A DNA stretch of 64,000 bases from an uncultured Collinsella sp. (GCA_958415665.1 CATYZK010000007.1:1-64000); one strand, 5' to 3'; shown: positions 1-9,495, counted from the stretch's first letter. Program-made: numbers and translations. The notes: generated by a model not told the origin, from the sequence alone.

Positions 1-8
1 CACGCAAA

Positions 9-31
9 GGAAAGCACTTAATGTGCTTTCC
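9..31 (+). terminator. Hairpin at window start, possible terminator
   Basis: GGAAAGCAC (9-17) pairs perfectly with GTGCTTTCC (23-31) around a TTAAT loop. The tail is only weakly T-rich (GTCTT), so this may end a gene lying before the window or act on the RNase J leader. Positions 32-280 show no convincing gene and are read as the leader and promoter region of RNase J. Confidence 0.35.
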
Positions 32-280
32 GTCTTGCGCAGGACTGTAGAGCAGAAAACTTAGCCCGTGCCGGGCCCGCTGAGACCAGACCGGCGGGAT
101 AGACCGGTTCAGATGGGGCTTTGATGCATGGGTGGTCTGTTGTTGTGCAAATGGGTATCATACTGTGGTTACTGCGTCGACTCTGTGACGCATGTTCGTA
201 CGTTCCCGGCGGTCGGTTTGCCAGAAGCGCCCCGTCGGTTGTTCCAGACCCGTTTCGAAGAAAGGAAACAACACTCACTT

Positions 281-1951
281 ATGGCAGCTAAAAAATCATC
301 TCCCTTGAAGATCATCCCGCTCGGCGGCCTTGATGGTATCGGCAAGAACATGACGGTCTTCGAGTGCGGCGACGACATGGTGCTTGTCGACGCCGGCCTC
401 ATGTTCCCCGATGACTCCCAGCCCGGTATCGACCTGGTGCTTCCCGACTACACCTATGTTCTGGAGAACGAGGAGAAGCTCCGCGGCATCATCGTCACCC
501 ACGGCCACGAGGACCATACCGGTTCGCTTCCGTACCTGCTGCAGGACCTCAACAACAAGGTGCCCATCTTCTCGAGCAAGCTGACGCTCGGTTTTATCGA
601 GGGCAAGCTCTCCGAGTTCCGCATTCGCGCGCCCAAGTTCCGCGAGGTCAAGGGCGGCAGCCATGTCAACCTCGGCGGCATCTCGCTCGACTTCTTCTCG
701 ATGACGCACTCCATCCCGGGCGCTCTGGGCGTGTTCATCCGCACCAATCAAGGCACCGTTATGCACACCGGCGACTTTAAGCTCGACCAGACGCCCATCG
801 ACGGCGTCACGCCCGACTATGCCGCTATCAGCCGCTTTGCCAAGCAGGGCATCGACCTGCTGCTTTCCGACTCTACCAACGCCACGGTTCCCGGCTTTAC
901 CAAGTCCGAGGCAGAGGTTGGTCCCAACCTGCTGCACGCCATCAAGAACGCCCCGGGTCGCGTGTTCGTCGCGTCGTTCTCGAGCCACATCCATCGTTTG
1001 CAGCAGATCTGCGATGCCGCCCGCAAGTGCGGCCGTAAGGTCGTTGTGACCGGTCGCTCCATGCTCACTAACACCCGCGTGGCGCGCGAGCTGGGCTACC
1101 TCAACATCGACGATGCCGATATTATCGATGCCTTCGATATTGATAACCTACCCGACGACAAGATCGTCGTCATGTGCACCGGTTCTCAGGGCGAGCCGCT
1201 GTCGGCGCTGTCGCGCATGGCCAACGGCGAGCACAAGACGCTTTCCATCCACGAGGGCGACACCGTCATCCTCTCGGCAACGCCGGTCCCTGGCAATGAG
1301 AAGGCCGTCCAGCAGGTCGTCAACAGCCTGGCCAAGCTTGGCTGCGATGTGTGGGATAAGAACCGCGCCCTCGTCCACGTCTCCGGTCACGGTAGCCAGG
1401 AGGAGCTCAAGCTCCTGATGGCCATGGCCAAGCCCACGTACTTTATGCCGGTTCACGGTGAGGCCGTGCATCTGCGCGCCCATGCCCAGCTGGCCCGCAA
1501 GATGGGTCTCAAGGACGATCATATCTTTATCCTCGATAACGGCGACACGCTCGAGATGCGCGGCGGTATCGTCAAGCGTGGTACGCCCGTCGAGTCCGGC
1601 GTCGTCTACGTCGACGGCCTGCGTATCGGCGATACCGACCCCATCGTCCTGCGCGATCGCCAGAAGCTCGCCAATGACGGTATGGTCACGGCCGTTGCTA
1701 TCGTCTCGCTCAAGCACAAGAAGATCGAGGCTATCGAGTTCTCGGGCCGCGGTGTTTCGTTTGCCATCGACGACCAGTTCTCCGAGGATGCCTCCGCATC
1801 CATTATGAAGACGATCGAGAAGGGCAAGTTCAGCTTTACCAGCAGCGGCTCCGATGCCATTCGCAAGGCCGTGCGCGATTCGCTCTCCAACTTCATTTGG
1901 AGCCGTACGCGTACCCGTCCGATGATCATCCCGGTCGTCATGGAGGTTTAG
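281..1951 (+). CDS. rnj: Ribonuclease J
   Basis: Metallo-beta-lactamase/beta-CASP ribonuclease, 556 aa, the usual family length. RNase J combines endonuclease and 5'-3' exonuclease activity in mRNA decay and rRNA maturation in the cytoplasm. Visible motifs: HGHEDH at residues 74-79 (the two-zinc HxHxDH motif), a later HTGDF segment, SDSTNA, and the C-terminal PVHGE histidine segment. An upstream in-frame ATG at 128 exists, but ATG 281 begins the family's conserved N-terminus and has an AAAGGAA purine block 13 nt upstream. The gene ends 1 nt before the ftsK start, and its last codons carry the ftsK ribosome-binding site. Family identity is firm; whether a second paralogue exists cannot be seen here. 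Confidence 0.95.
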   Translation: MAAKKSSPLKIIPLGGLDGIGKNMTVFECGDDMVLVDAGLMFPDDSQPGIDLVLPDYTYVLENEEKLRGIIVTHGHEDHTGSLPYLLQDLNNKVPIFSSKLTLGFIEGKLSEFRIRAPKFREVKGGSHVNLGGISLDFFSMTHSIPGALGVFIRTNQGTVMHTGDFKLDQTPIDGVTPDYAAISRFAKQGIDLLLSDSTNATVPGFTKSEAEVGPNLLHAIKNAPGRVFVASFSSHIHRLQQICDAARKCGRKVVVTGRSMLTNTRVARELGYLNIDDADIIDAFDIDNLPDDKIVVMCTGSQGEPLSALSRMANGEHKTLSIHEGDTVILSATPVPGNEKAVQQVVNSLAKLGCDVWDKNRALVHVSGHGSQEELKLLMAMAKPTYFMPVHGEAVHLRAHAQLARKMGLKDDHIFILDNGDTLEMRGGIVKRGTPVESGVVYVDGLRIGDTDPIVLRDRQKLANDGMVTAVAIVSLKHKKIEAIEFSGRGVSFAIDDQFSEDASASIMKTIEKGKFSFTSSGSDAIRKAVRDSLSNFIWSRTRTRPMIIPVVMEV

Positions 1952-1952
1952 T

Positions 1953-4730
1953 TTGGCGCGCGGATCTGCACAAAACGCCAAAGGCAATAAAGCCAACAAC
2001 CAACCGGCATCTGCTAAGGGTGCCGGTTCCCATCTGCGTGCCAATAAGGGCCATGAGGCAGACTTCGACGATTTTGAGCCCTTGGTCGAGCCTTCGGCCA
2101 ATCGCGATATCGCCGGCGTGGTCATTGCCGTTTTGGCGATCGCGTCCTTCATTGCCGTGATCTCACCGGCAACAGCGCCCGTGACGGCTGCTGTTGCCGG
2201 GTTCTATCACCTGGGCTTTGGCCTGGGCGCCTACGTGCTGCCGATCGTCATCTTGCTGTTTGCCGCCACGCTCTTTTTGGGTGAGGACTCGCCGCTCAAC
2301 GTGCGCTCTGTTGCGGGCGGCGCCGTGGTCTTTATCGCCGTCGTCTCCATTCTTTCGCTGATGGTGCCGGGCACGAGCGACTCGTGCGACCTTATGTTCA
2401 CGCCGCAAAATCTGTCCGCCTCGGGTGGCTACATCGGTGCGTTTATTGCGAGTGCGCTGCAGAATGCCCTGGGTAAGCCTATCGCCATGGTTGTTTTGCT
2501 GGGGCTTGTCGTCGTTGGTTTGGTCGTTATCGGCTTTTCGGTAGGTGGCGTTTTGCGCTCCGCACGCGATCGCGCTGCCGATTTTGCCGAGCGTCGACGT
2601 GCCGATGTCAATGCGAGCCCGTGGGGCGATGAAGAGGCCTTGTCGGTTCCCGGCGTCGCCCGTCCGCACCTTAGCATTCTGCGCCAGAAGGGGACTGACG
2701 CCGCGGTGACCACGGTCATGGGTGGCGATGTCGACCCGGTTTTGGATGACGACGAGGACGATGACCCGTTTGTCGACGTATCCGAGGCTGTGGAGGCCGA
2801 GCGCGCCAAGACCACGCTGTTGCCGCGCCGCCATGCCAAGAAGGGCAAGTCTGCGCCTAAGCTCAATACGAGTGAGCCCGACCCGTCTTGGTCCGATAGC
2901 GAGATTGAGCTCACCGAGGGCGATGACGAGGACGACGAGGCTCCGATTGAGACCGCAAAGACAACTTTGCTGCCGCGTCGCCATGCAAAGCGCGGTCAGG
3001 TAACCGGCCAGCTTTCGATGGAAGACGATCCAGAAAAGATCGACGAGTCCGAGCCACCGTTTGCCGTGAATCCCGTCTCGGCCGCACCTCAGATTCCCGA
3101 CTTCCTGAAGCATCCCAAGGTTGCCGATGCGCCTGCCACGAGTGCTGTCGAATCGGTTGCGGCTCGTGATGGGGGAGTGGACGACGGCGCTGCAGATAAC
3201 GAGGGCGAAGAAGAGGACGGCCTCAAGCTTCCGCCGCTCGAAATCCTTCATGCCAACCCGCAGTCGGCTTCCGCCGCGTCTTCGGATAAGGAGCTGGAGC
3301 AGACCGCTGAGTCACTGCAATCCACCTTGCTTGAGTTTGGCCGCAGTGCCCGCGTGGTCGGCTGGATCGCCGGCCCCACGGTGACGACCTTTAAGCTGCA
3401 ACCTGGCGAGGGCGAGCGCGTGAGCAAGATTTCGAGCCTCGAGGACGATATTGCGCTTTCGCTCGCCGCCCAGTCGGTTCGTATCTTTGCCCCGATCCCC
3501 GGCACCTCGCTCGTGGGCATCGAGATTCCCAACCGCAAGCGCCAGAACGTCAATCTGGGCGACGTGCTGCCCTATGTGAAGGGCGGTCCGCTCGAGCTTG
3601 CCATCGGCCGCGACGCCGAGGGCACGCCTGTTGTCGCCGACCTCGCCAAGATGCCTCACCTGTTGATCGCCGGTACGACCGGTTCTGGTAAGTCGGTGAT
3701 GATCAATTCCATCATCACGACCTTGCTCATGCGCGCCCTTCCCGAGGACGTTCGCCTGATCATGGTCGACCCCAAGCGCGTCGAGCTTGCGGGCTATAAC
3801 GGTCTGCCGCATCTCTATGTGCCCGTGGTGACCGAGCCTAAGCAGGCCGCGAGCGCTCTGCAATGGGCTGTGTCCGAGATGGAGCGTCGCCTGAAGGTAT
3901 TCGAACGCCTCAACGTCCGTAAGATTTCGACCTACAACGAAAAGCAGGCCGCCGGCGAGTTTGAGCATTACGACAACCCGCCGCAAAAGATGCCCTACCT
4001 GGTCATCATCATCGACGAGCTCTCTGACCTGATGATGGTCGCCGGTAAGGATGTCGAGGCCTCGATCGTGCGTATTGCACAGCTGGGCCGTGCCGCCGGT
4101 ATTCACCTTATCGTTGCCACGCAGCGCCCCAGCTCCAATGTTGTGACGGGCCTCATCAAGGCCAACATTACCAACCGCATCGCCTTTAACGTTGCCACTG
4201 GCATTGACTCGCGCGTCATCATCGACCAGATGGGCGCCGAGAAGCTCACCGGTTTGGGCGACATGTTGTTCTCCAAGGTCGACTGGGGCAAGCCCCGCCG
4301 TATCCAGGGCTGCTTTGTCTCGGACGACGAAATCAACGAGATTGTCGAGTTCGTCAAGTCGCAGAGCGAGCCCGACTACCACGAGGAGATTCTGTCCGCC
4401 GTGGCGCCCGCTTCCATGTCCATGGCGGGTGGCGGCGGCATTGTCCGCACCGGAGTCGCCGAGCCGCAAGACGATGATCCGCTCATCTGGGAAGCCGCCC
4501 ATATTGTGGTGGAATCGCAGCTTGGCTCCACATCTGGCCTGCAACGTCGTCTGAAGGTTGGCTATGCGCGCGCCGGGCGTATTATGGACATGCTGGAAGA
4601 AAAGGGTGTCGTCGGCCCGCCCGACGGTTCCAAGCCGCGCGAGGTCCTGCTGGACGAGGAGGGGCTTGCCGCGCTGGAATCTGTCGACGCCGAGATGGCA
4701 CGTGAAGATCGTGAGTTTGGAGGATTCTGA
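1953..4730 (+). CDS. ftsK: DNA translocase FtsK/SpoIIIE
   Basis: Septal DNA pump, 925 aa, that clears chromosome ends during division. Order seen: about four membrane segments (residues 50-200), an acidic low-complexity linker (200-430), the RecA-like motor with Walker A GTTGSGKS at 574-581 and Walker B VIIIDELSD, then a C-terminal winged-helix gamma domain that reads KOPS-type sites in the family. The start is TTG at 1953; GGAGG at 1942-1946, inside the end of the RNase J gene, sits 6 nt upstream and decides it. The linker contains the 12-residue string AKTTLLPRRHAK twice (residues 285-296 and 335-346), each after an acidic stretch. The stop overlaps the next start (TGATG). Confidence 0.96.
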   Translation: MARGSAQNAKGNKANNQPASAKGAGSHLRANKGHEADFDDFEPLVEPSANRDIAGVVIAVLAIASFIAVISPATAPVTAAVAGFYHLGFGLGAYVLPIVILLFAATLFLGEDSPLNVRSVAGGAVVFIAVVSILSLMVPGTSDSCDLMFTPQNLSASGGYIGAFIASALQNALGKPIAMVVLLGLVVVGLVVIGFSVGGVLRSARDRAADFAERRRADVNASPWGDEEALSVPGVARPHLSILRQKGTDAAVTTVMGGDVDPVLDDDEDDDPFVDVSEAVEAERAKTTLLPRRHAKKGKSAPKLNTSEPDPSWSDSEIELTEGDDEDDEAPIETAKTTLLPRRHAKRGQVTGQLSMEDDPEKIDESEPPFAVNPVSAAPQIPDFLKHPKVADAPATSAVESVAARDGGVDDGAADNEGEEEDGLKLPPLEILHANPQSASAASSDKELEQTAESLQSTLLEFGRSARVVGWIAGPTVTTFKLQPGEGERVSKISSLEDDIALSLAAQSVRIFAPIPGTSLVGIEIPNRKRQNVNLGDVLPYVKGGPLELAIGRDAEGTPVVADLAKMPHLLIAGTTGSGKSVMINSIITTLLMRALPEDVRLIMVDPKRVELAGYNGLPHLYVPVVTEPKQAASALQWAVSEMERRLKVFERLNVRKISTYNEKQAAGEFEHYDNPPQKMPYLVIIIDELSDLMMVAGKDVEASIVRIAQLGRAAGIHLIVATQRPSSNVVTGLIKANITNRIAFNVATGIDSRVIIDQMGAEKLTGLGDMLFSKVDWGKPRRIQGCFVSDDEINEIVEFVKSQSEPDYHEEILSAVAPASMSMAGGGGIVRTGVAEPQDDDPLIWEAAHIVVESQLGSTSGLQRRLKVGYARAGRIMDMLEEKGVVGPPDGSKPREVLLDEEGLAALESVDAEMAREDREFGGF

Positions 4731-6232
4731 TGGCTGCACGCTTTGGTGACATGCTGCTCGAGCAGCGTCGCCGAATGGGCCTTTCCATTCAGCAGGTCGC
4801 CAACACCATCAAAATCAGGCCGCAGATCATCGAGTTTTTCGAGAATGGCAATTTTGCATCGATGCCTCCGCGCGGCTATGCGCAGGGCATGATTTCGAGC
4901 TATGCGCGTTTTTTGGGCCTCAATCCGCGGGAGGTCGTCAATGCCTACTTTGACGACCTGATGGCATACGAGCGCGAGACGTCGCAGCAGGGCGGTCGTT
5001 TTCAGGACGCCGCCGGCTACGTCAATTCGCGTTCCTCGGTCGACAACGGCCGCTTCCTGATGGTTCAGGGCGGCCGTTCGACGCGTTATGGTCAGCGACC
5101 TCAGCAGGCTGGCTATATTACCGAGTCTGGCTCGAGCGAGGAGATTCGTTCCCAGCGCGACCGTTTTCGCAGCACGCCGGCGCCCGAGGAGCGCGCACTC
5201 CCCGCTGCCCGCGGTGTCGCACGAGATCCTCGTGCCGGCTACGGCGACGGTGGCTATTCCGATCGCGGGTACCGTGGCGTTTCTTCCGGTCGCCCGCGCG
5301 GCGGCTATGCAGACGCCGATACTACGCAGGTGACGCCTCGTCTTCGATCTCAGTCGCAGCCCTATAGCCAGCGCTCCTCAGCGCCTCGTTCGGGCCAGCG
5401 CAACTACCAGGGTCGCGGCGAGCTCGCCCCCCGCTCGGGCCAGCGCAATATGCAGCGCCAGGGTAGCTATCGCGGACGTTCCGACAATAACCGCGGTCGT
5501 ATGCCTCAAGGCACTGGTCGCGGTGGTTCCAATCGTGGACGCGGCGGTGGGCGTGCTTCCCAGAACAACGGTCTCGATCCTCGTATCGTTTACGCCGGTA
5601 TCGGTGCCGTGGCGCTGCTGCTGATTGTGCTCATCGTGGTGCTCCTGCGTGGCTGCGCATCTTCGACGCCCGAGACCACGCCCGAGACGCCCACTGCTAC
5701 CAAGACGGCGCCCAAGAAGTCTTCTAAGAAGACCGAAACGGTCGACGAGGACGAAGACACCGATGAGGTGACGGATGAGTCGACCGATTCGGACGCCACC
5801 AAGACGACGGCTAAAAAGGAAGAAAACGAGGTAACGAAGGTCAAGATCTCCGTTGCCAAGGGCAAGACTGCTTGGATTGAGGTCAAGGTTGATGGCAAGT
5901 CGGTCTATGGCGCTCAGGCGACCGGACCCTTTGAGCAGGAATACACGCCCGAGTCCACGATCGAGATCACCACGTCCAAGCCTTCCGATGTCACCGTTAC
6001 CAAGAACGGCGAAAAGGTCCGCTACGACACTAAGACGTCGGGCGTGGCACGCGTGACCATTACCGTTCCCAAGAAGGAGACGACCGACTCCGAGGACGGC
6101 GAGAGCACTGACGGTACCGATGATACCAACAGCGCGGATGGAACCGAAGCCCAGTCCACGGAGGGCACCGATACCGCTACCGACGGTCAAACGACGACCG
6201 ATTCTACCGATTATTCGTACGACAGCTACTAA
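4730..6232 (+). CDS. RodZ-like membrane protein with N-terminal HTH
   Basis: 500 aa. Residues 1-85 form an XRE-type helix-turn-helix of the RodZ/YmfM kind (MLLEQRRRMGLSIQQVA, then PRGYAQGMISSYARFLG). Residues 100-280 are Arg/Gly/Ser/Gln-rich and disordered, including two PRSGQRN repeats. One membrane helix lies near 286-308, followed by a Thr/Asp/Glu-rich stretch and a DUF4115-like beta domain (about 365-450) with an acidic Ser/Thr tail. RodZ links the MreB cytoskeleton to the cell-wall elongation machinery; no mreB is present in this window, so the exact partner is unknown. Translationally coupled to ftsK by a TGATG overlap. The Arg/Gly-rich region is unusual for RodZ. Confidence 0.75.
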   Translation: MAARFGDMLLEQRRRMGLSIQQVANTIKIRPQIIEFFENGNFASMPPRGYAQGMISSYARFLGLNPREVVNAYFDDLMAYERETSQQGGRFQDAAGYVNSRSSVDNGRFLMVQGGRSTRYGQRPQQAGYITESGSSEEIRSQRDRFRSTPAPEERALPAARGVARDPRAGYGDGGYSDRGYRGVSSGRPRGGYADADTTQVTPRLRSQSQPYSQRSSAPRSGQRNYQGRGELAPRSGQRNMQRQGSYRGRSDNNRGRMPQGTGRGGSNRGRGGGRASQNNGLDPRIVYAGIGAVALLLIVLIVVLLRGCASSTPETTPETPTATKTAPKKSSKKTETVDEDEDTDEVTDESTDSDATKTTAKKEENEVTKVKISVAKGKTAWIEVKVDGKSVYGAQATGPFEQEYTPESTIEITTSKPSDVTVTKNGEKVRYDTKTSGVARVTITVPKKETTDSEDGESTDGTDDTNSADGTEAQSTEGTDTATDGQTTTDSTDYSYDSY

Positions 6233-6258
6233 GCCGCTCGTAAGCGAAAGGATTAACC

Positions 6259-6756
6259 ATGGCTAAAGATTCCAGCTTTGACGTCGTGTCCGAGGTTAAT
6301 ATGCAGGAGGTCGACAATGCCTTCCAGCAGACCACGCGCGAGATTTCCCAGCGCTATGACCTGAAGGACTCCGGCGCCACCATCGAGCTTTCGAAGGGCG
6401 ACAAGCTCTTTACGATCAACGCCCCGGCCGACTTTGTCTCCAAGCAGATCATCGACGTCCTGAGCTCCAAGCTCATCAAGCGCGGCATCGATCTTAAGGC
6501 CGTGTCCTGGGATGCGCCTCAGGCTGCATCGGGCGGTACCGTGCGCGTGCTCGGTCACATCGTCGAGGGCATCGACCAGACGACTGCCAAGAAGATCAAT
6601 AAGGACATCAAGGATCAGAAGCTCAAGGTCAAGGTGACGATCGAGGCCGACAAGCTGCGCGTTTCCTCTGCTTCGAAGGATGCCCTGCAGACCGTGATCC
6701 AGTTTCTGCGCGATCAGGACTACGGTCAGCCGCTGCAGTTTATCAACTACCGCTAA
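6259..6756 (+). CDS. yajQ: YajQ family nucleotide-binding protein
   Basis: 165 aa, the full family length (about 160). Members have two ferredoxin-like domains; some bind cyclic di-GMP and others have been reported to bind nucleotides or tRNA. The N-terminus SSFDVVSEVNMQEVDNA and the C-terminus FLRDQDYGQPLQFINYR are diagnostic. The start ATG has GAAAGGA 7 nt upstream. It lies 26 nt before rimO, consistent with co-transcription. The ligand in this organism cannot be inferred. Confidence 0.93.
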   Translation: MAKDSSFDVVSEVNMQEVDNAFQQTTREISQRYDLKDSGATIELSKGDKLFTINAPADFVSKQIIDVLSSKLIKRGIDLKAVSWDAPQAASGGTVRVLGHIVEGIDQTTAKKINKDIKDQKLKVKVTIEADKLRVSSASKDALQTVIQFLRDQDYGQPLQFINYR

Positions 6757-6782
6757 TTCATTCGAAAGGACCGCTCTTCAAC

Positions 6783-8132
6783 ATGGATACTCCGTTGGGC
6801 TCCGTGCTCTACATCACCCTCGGGTGCGCCAAGAACGAGGTCGATACCGACCGCATGCGTTCGCTGCTGACCGCTGCGGGCTACGAGGAGGCATTCGACC
6901 CGCAGGATGCCGATATCGCCATCGTCAATACATGCTCGTTCCTCGCTTCCGCAACGTCCGAGAGCATCGAGACCACCCTCGAGCTCGCCAACGAGGTTCA
7001 GGACGGCGTTCGTTCTTGCCCCATCGTCATGTGCGGCTGTGTGCCGTCGCGCTATGGCGACGACCTGCCTGACGAGCTGCCCGAGGTTGCTGCCTTTGTG
7101 AAGGCCGACGAGGAGGACGGCATCGTGGCGGTCATCGATGGCGTGCTGGGTGTCGAGCGTGAGATCGCTGCCTATATCCCTCAGGTCAAGCGTACCGTCG
7201 AGGGTGCCGTTGCCTACGTCAAGATTTCCGATGGCTGCAACCGCTTTTGCAGCTTCTGCATGATTCCCTACATCCGCGGCCGCTATCACTCGCGTAGTGC
7301 CGAGAGCATTATCTCCGAGGTGCGCGACCTGGTTGCCGGCGGTGTGCGAGAGATCGTGCTGATCGGCCAGGACACGGGCATCTGGGGCACCGACTTTGCG
7401 GATGGTGACGTCGCCGAGGGCTCGCCGCGCAATCTGGCGCAGCTGCTGCGCGCCGTCGCCGAGGCCGTGTGTCCGCAGAACGTCTGGGTCCGTGTGCTCT
7501 ATCTGCAGCCCGAGGGCATGACCGACGAGCTTATCGAGACGATTCGCGATACGCCCGAGGTGCTGCCCTATATCGATATCCCCGTGCAGCACTGCGACGC
7601 ACGCATCCTCAAGGCCATGCGTCGCTCCGGTTCGCGCCGGGAGCTCGAGGACCTGTTCCGCGATCTGCGTGAGCGCATCCCCGGCATCGTGATCCGTTCC
7701 ACGGCCATGGTCGGCTTCCCGACCGAGACCGACGACGAGTTCCGCGACCTTATCGACTTTATGGACACCGTCGGCTTTGACTACACGAGCGTCTTTGCCT
7801 ACTTGCAGGAGGAGGGCAGCCTGGCTGCCAAGATGGAGGGCCAGGTCGACGAAGAGGTCAAGCTCGAGCGCGCCCAGGAGGCCATGGACCTGGCCGAGTC
7901 GCTCGGTTTTGCTGCAACTGCCGCACATGTGGGTGAGCGCGCCCAGGTGATTGTCGACGGTATCGAAGAGACCGAGGACGGCGCCGAGCTGATCGGACAT
8001 GCCTGGTTCCAGGCGCCTGATTCCGATGGCGCGGTGCATCTGGATGCCAGCGAGGCATCTGTGGGCGATATTCTGACGGTCGAGTTTACCGATAGCTTCT
8101 GCTATGAGCTTATCGGTCATGTTGTGGAGTAG
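6783..8132 (+). CDS. rimO: Ribosomal protein S12 methylthiotransferase RimO
   Basis: 449 aa radical-SAM enzyme that methylthiolates a conserved Asp of ribosomal protein S12. Three domains: N-terminal UPF0004 with the TLGCAKNEVDTDRM start typical of RimO rather than MiaB and further cysteines for a second cluster; radical-SAM core with CNRFCSFC (Cys152, 156, 159); and a C-terminal TRAM domain (about 385-449). ATG with a GAAAGGA site 12 nt upstream. A second methylthiotransferase, miaB, lies at 14.8 kb; the N-terminal signature separates the two. Confidence 0.95.
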   Translation: MDTPLGSVLYITLGCAKNEVDTDRMRSLLTAAGYEEAFDPQDADIAIVNTCSFLASATSESIETTLELANEVQDGVRSCPIVMCGCVPSRYGDDLPDELPEVAAFVKADEEDGIVAVIDGVLGVEREIAAYIPQVKRTVEGAVAYVKISDGCNRFCSFCMIPYIRGRYHSRSAESIISEVRDLVAGGVREIVLIGQDTGIWGTDFADGDVAEGSPRNLAQLLRAVAEAVCPQNVWVRVLYLQPEGMTDELIETIRDTPEVLPYIDIPVQHCDARILKAMRRSGSRRELEDLFRDLRERIPGIVIRSTAMVGFPTETDDEFRDLIDFMDTVGFDYTSVFAYLQEEGSLAAKMEGQVDEEVKLERAQEAMDLAESLGFAATAAHVGERAQVIVDGIEETEDGAELIGHAWFQAPDSDGAVHLDASEASVGDILTVEFTDSFCYELIGHVVE

Positions 8133-8141
8133 GAGCGCGTT

Positions 8142-8780
8142 GTGGCTAACGAGAGCAATAAGGAACTGACGAGTGTCTGGACGCCCGCCAATATCGTGAC
8201 GTGTGTGCGCATCGTCTTTATCCCGGTGTTCATGATCGTGTCGGCGCTGTCTCACATGAGCGTTGCCGGTACGGATTGGAGCACCTTCGACGGCCCGCTC
8301 GCCGCCGCAGCCTTCATTCTGTACGTCATCCTGTCGTGCACCGATAAAGTTGACGGCTATCTGGCGCGCTCGCGCAACGAGATTACCGACTTCGGTAAAT
8401 TCTTGGATCCCATCGCCGACAAGCTACTCGTGTTCTCGGCCTTGCTGCTGTTCTTGGACTTTGGTGCCGTGTCGGTTTGGTCCGTGTTCATCATCTTGTT
8501 CCGCGAGCTGTTGGTAAGCGCCCTGCGCATGGTTGCGAGTGCCGCCGGCGTGGTCGTTGCCGCCGATAAGCTTGGCAAGTACAAGACGGCGACCACGATG
8601 GTCTCCATCTGCGGTTACCTGTGCGTCTTTGCGATGACCGGCTTGCACCTTGGCCCGTTGGCGCTGACGCTCGGCATCTACTCGGTTTCGCGCTTCCTGT
8701 ACGCCGTTGCCGTTGTCCTGACCGTTATCTCGGGCGCCCAGTACTTCTGGAACTGCCGCAAGATCGTCTTTTCGGTCTAG
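8142..8780 (+). CDS. pgsA: CDP-diacylglycerol-glycerol-3-phosphate 3-phosphatidyltransferase
   Basis: 212 aa integral membrane CDP-alcohol phosphatidyltransferase that makes phosphatidylglycerol phosphate. The catalytic motif D-G-x2-A-R-x8-G-x3-D-x3-D is complete (DGYLAR, then G, D and D). Several hydrophobic helices follow. The start is GTG at 8142, backed by AGGAG 6 nt upstream that overlaps the rimO stop. A second CDP-alcohol transferase gene sits at 29.1 kb; this copy, next to cinA and recA as in many Gram-positives, is the better candidate for housekeeping PgsA. Confidence 0.9.
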   Translation: MANESNKELTSVWTPANIVTCVRIVFIPVFMIVSALSHMSVAGTDWSTFDGPLAAAAFILYVILSCTDKVDGYLARSRNEITDFGKFLDPIADKLLVFSALLLFLDFGAVSVWSVFIILFRELLVSALRMVASAAGVVVAADKLGKYKTATTMVSICGYLCVFAMTGLHLGPLALTLGIYSVSRFLYAVAVVLTVISGAQYFWNCRKIVFSV

Positions 8781-8786
8781 GTCCTG

Positions 8787-9323
8787 GTGGGTATGACGGA
8801 CTCTTTTGAGCAGATTTCCGCACATAACGAGGAGCTGGCGCGCGATATTGTCGAGCGCGCGAGCGCTCGGGGCGTGACGGTTTCGACGGCTGAGTCGCTG
8901 ACGGCGGGTATGATCGCCTCGACGATTGCGGATATCCCGGGCGCCTCGGCGGTGCTGCGTGGCGGTGCGGTGACCTACTGCGATGAGATCAAAAATCGCG
9001 TGCTGGGTGTTGATCAGGAGACGCTCGACTGCTATACCGCGGTGTCGCATCAGACCGCGCGCGAGATGGCGGCGGGTTCGCTGGAGCTGTACCAGAGCGA
9101 TATTGCAGTGAGCGCAACGGGTTATGCCGGCCCCGGCGGCGGCACTGAGGACGATCCGGCTGGCACTTTCTATATTGGCTGGGCGTATCGCGCGGCTGAT
9201 GGGGAAGTGCCGGTCGTGGACTCTGTGCGCTGCCACTATGAGGGCGACCGTTCGTGTGTTCGTGCCCATGCGGTCGCGGAGGCATTGGGACGCATTGCCC
9301 TTGTGCTCAACTCTATGGAATAG
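8787..9323 (+). CDS. cinA: CinA C-terminal domain protein (nicotinamide-nucleotide amidase type)
   Basis: 178 aa corresponding only to the C-terminal CinA domain; the N-terminal molybdopterin-binding-like domain of long CinA is absent. The domain deamidates nicotinamide mononucleotide in characterised members. Diagnostic strings: STAESLTAGM and SATGYAGPGGG. Start is GTG 8787 or ATG 8793 (two codons later); GGTGG lies directly before 8793, so the choice is open. It sits upstream of recA, the classical cinA-recA neighbourhood, but recA has its own SOS promoter and a hairpin separates the two. Confidence 0.88.
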   Translation: MGMTDSFEQISAHNEELARDIVERASARGVTVSTAESLTAGMIASTIADIPGASAVLRGGAVTYCDEIKNRVLGVDQETLDCYTAVSHQTAREMAAGSLELYQSDIAVSATGYAGPGGGTEDDPAGTFYIGWAYRAADGEVPVVDSVRCHYEGDRSCVRAHAVAEALGRIALVLNSME

Positions 9324-9333
9324 ACGTGTTTTC

Positions 9334-9351
9334 AGGGGCCTTAGGGCCCCT
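9334..9351 (+). terminator. Terminator-like hairpin after cinA
   Basis: AGGGGCC and GGCCCCT form a 7-bp GC-only stem with a TTAG loop, 10 nt after the cinA stop. The following T tract is poor (TTAATTG). Confidence 0.5.
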
Positions 9352-9440
9352 TAATTGTGGAGATAGGGACCCCTGACGAATTTAGCGTTTGCGCTGGTTA
9401 TAGGTGTATTCTTGCCTTCCTTGTTCTTATTCGGCCCTTT

Positions 9441-9495
9441 GTGGTCAAGCATTTGGTCAGTGTTTGGTCGGCGTTTGGTTGGGTTTTGGAAAGAC
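9441..9495 (+). repeat. Five 11-bp phased repeats upstream of recA
   Basis: TTTGG begins at 9452, 9463, 9474 and 9485, exactly 11 bp apart, with a degenerate fifth unit (GTGGTC) at 9441. The second half of each unit varies. The array ends about 25 bp before the recA -35 element. Helical phasing suggests a binding or bending site; the function is unknown. Confidence 0.6.

Noticed and set aside
3312..4739. Long open frames on the strand opposite ftsK and other GC-rich genes (also near 296-994, 6753-8255, 11874-13382)
   Set aside because: They mirror the codon pattern of well-identified genes, have no family resemblance and no ribosome-binding sites; they are shadows of GC-rich coding DNA.
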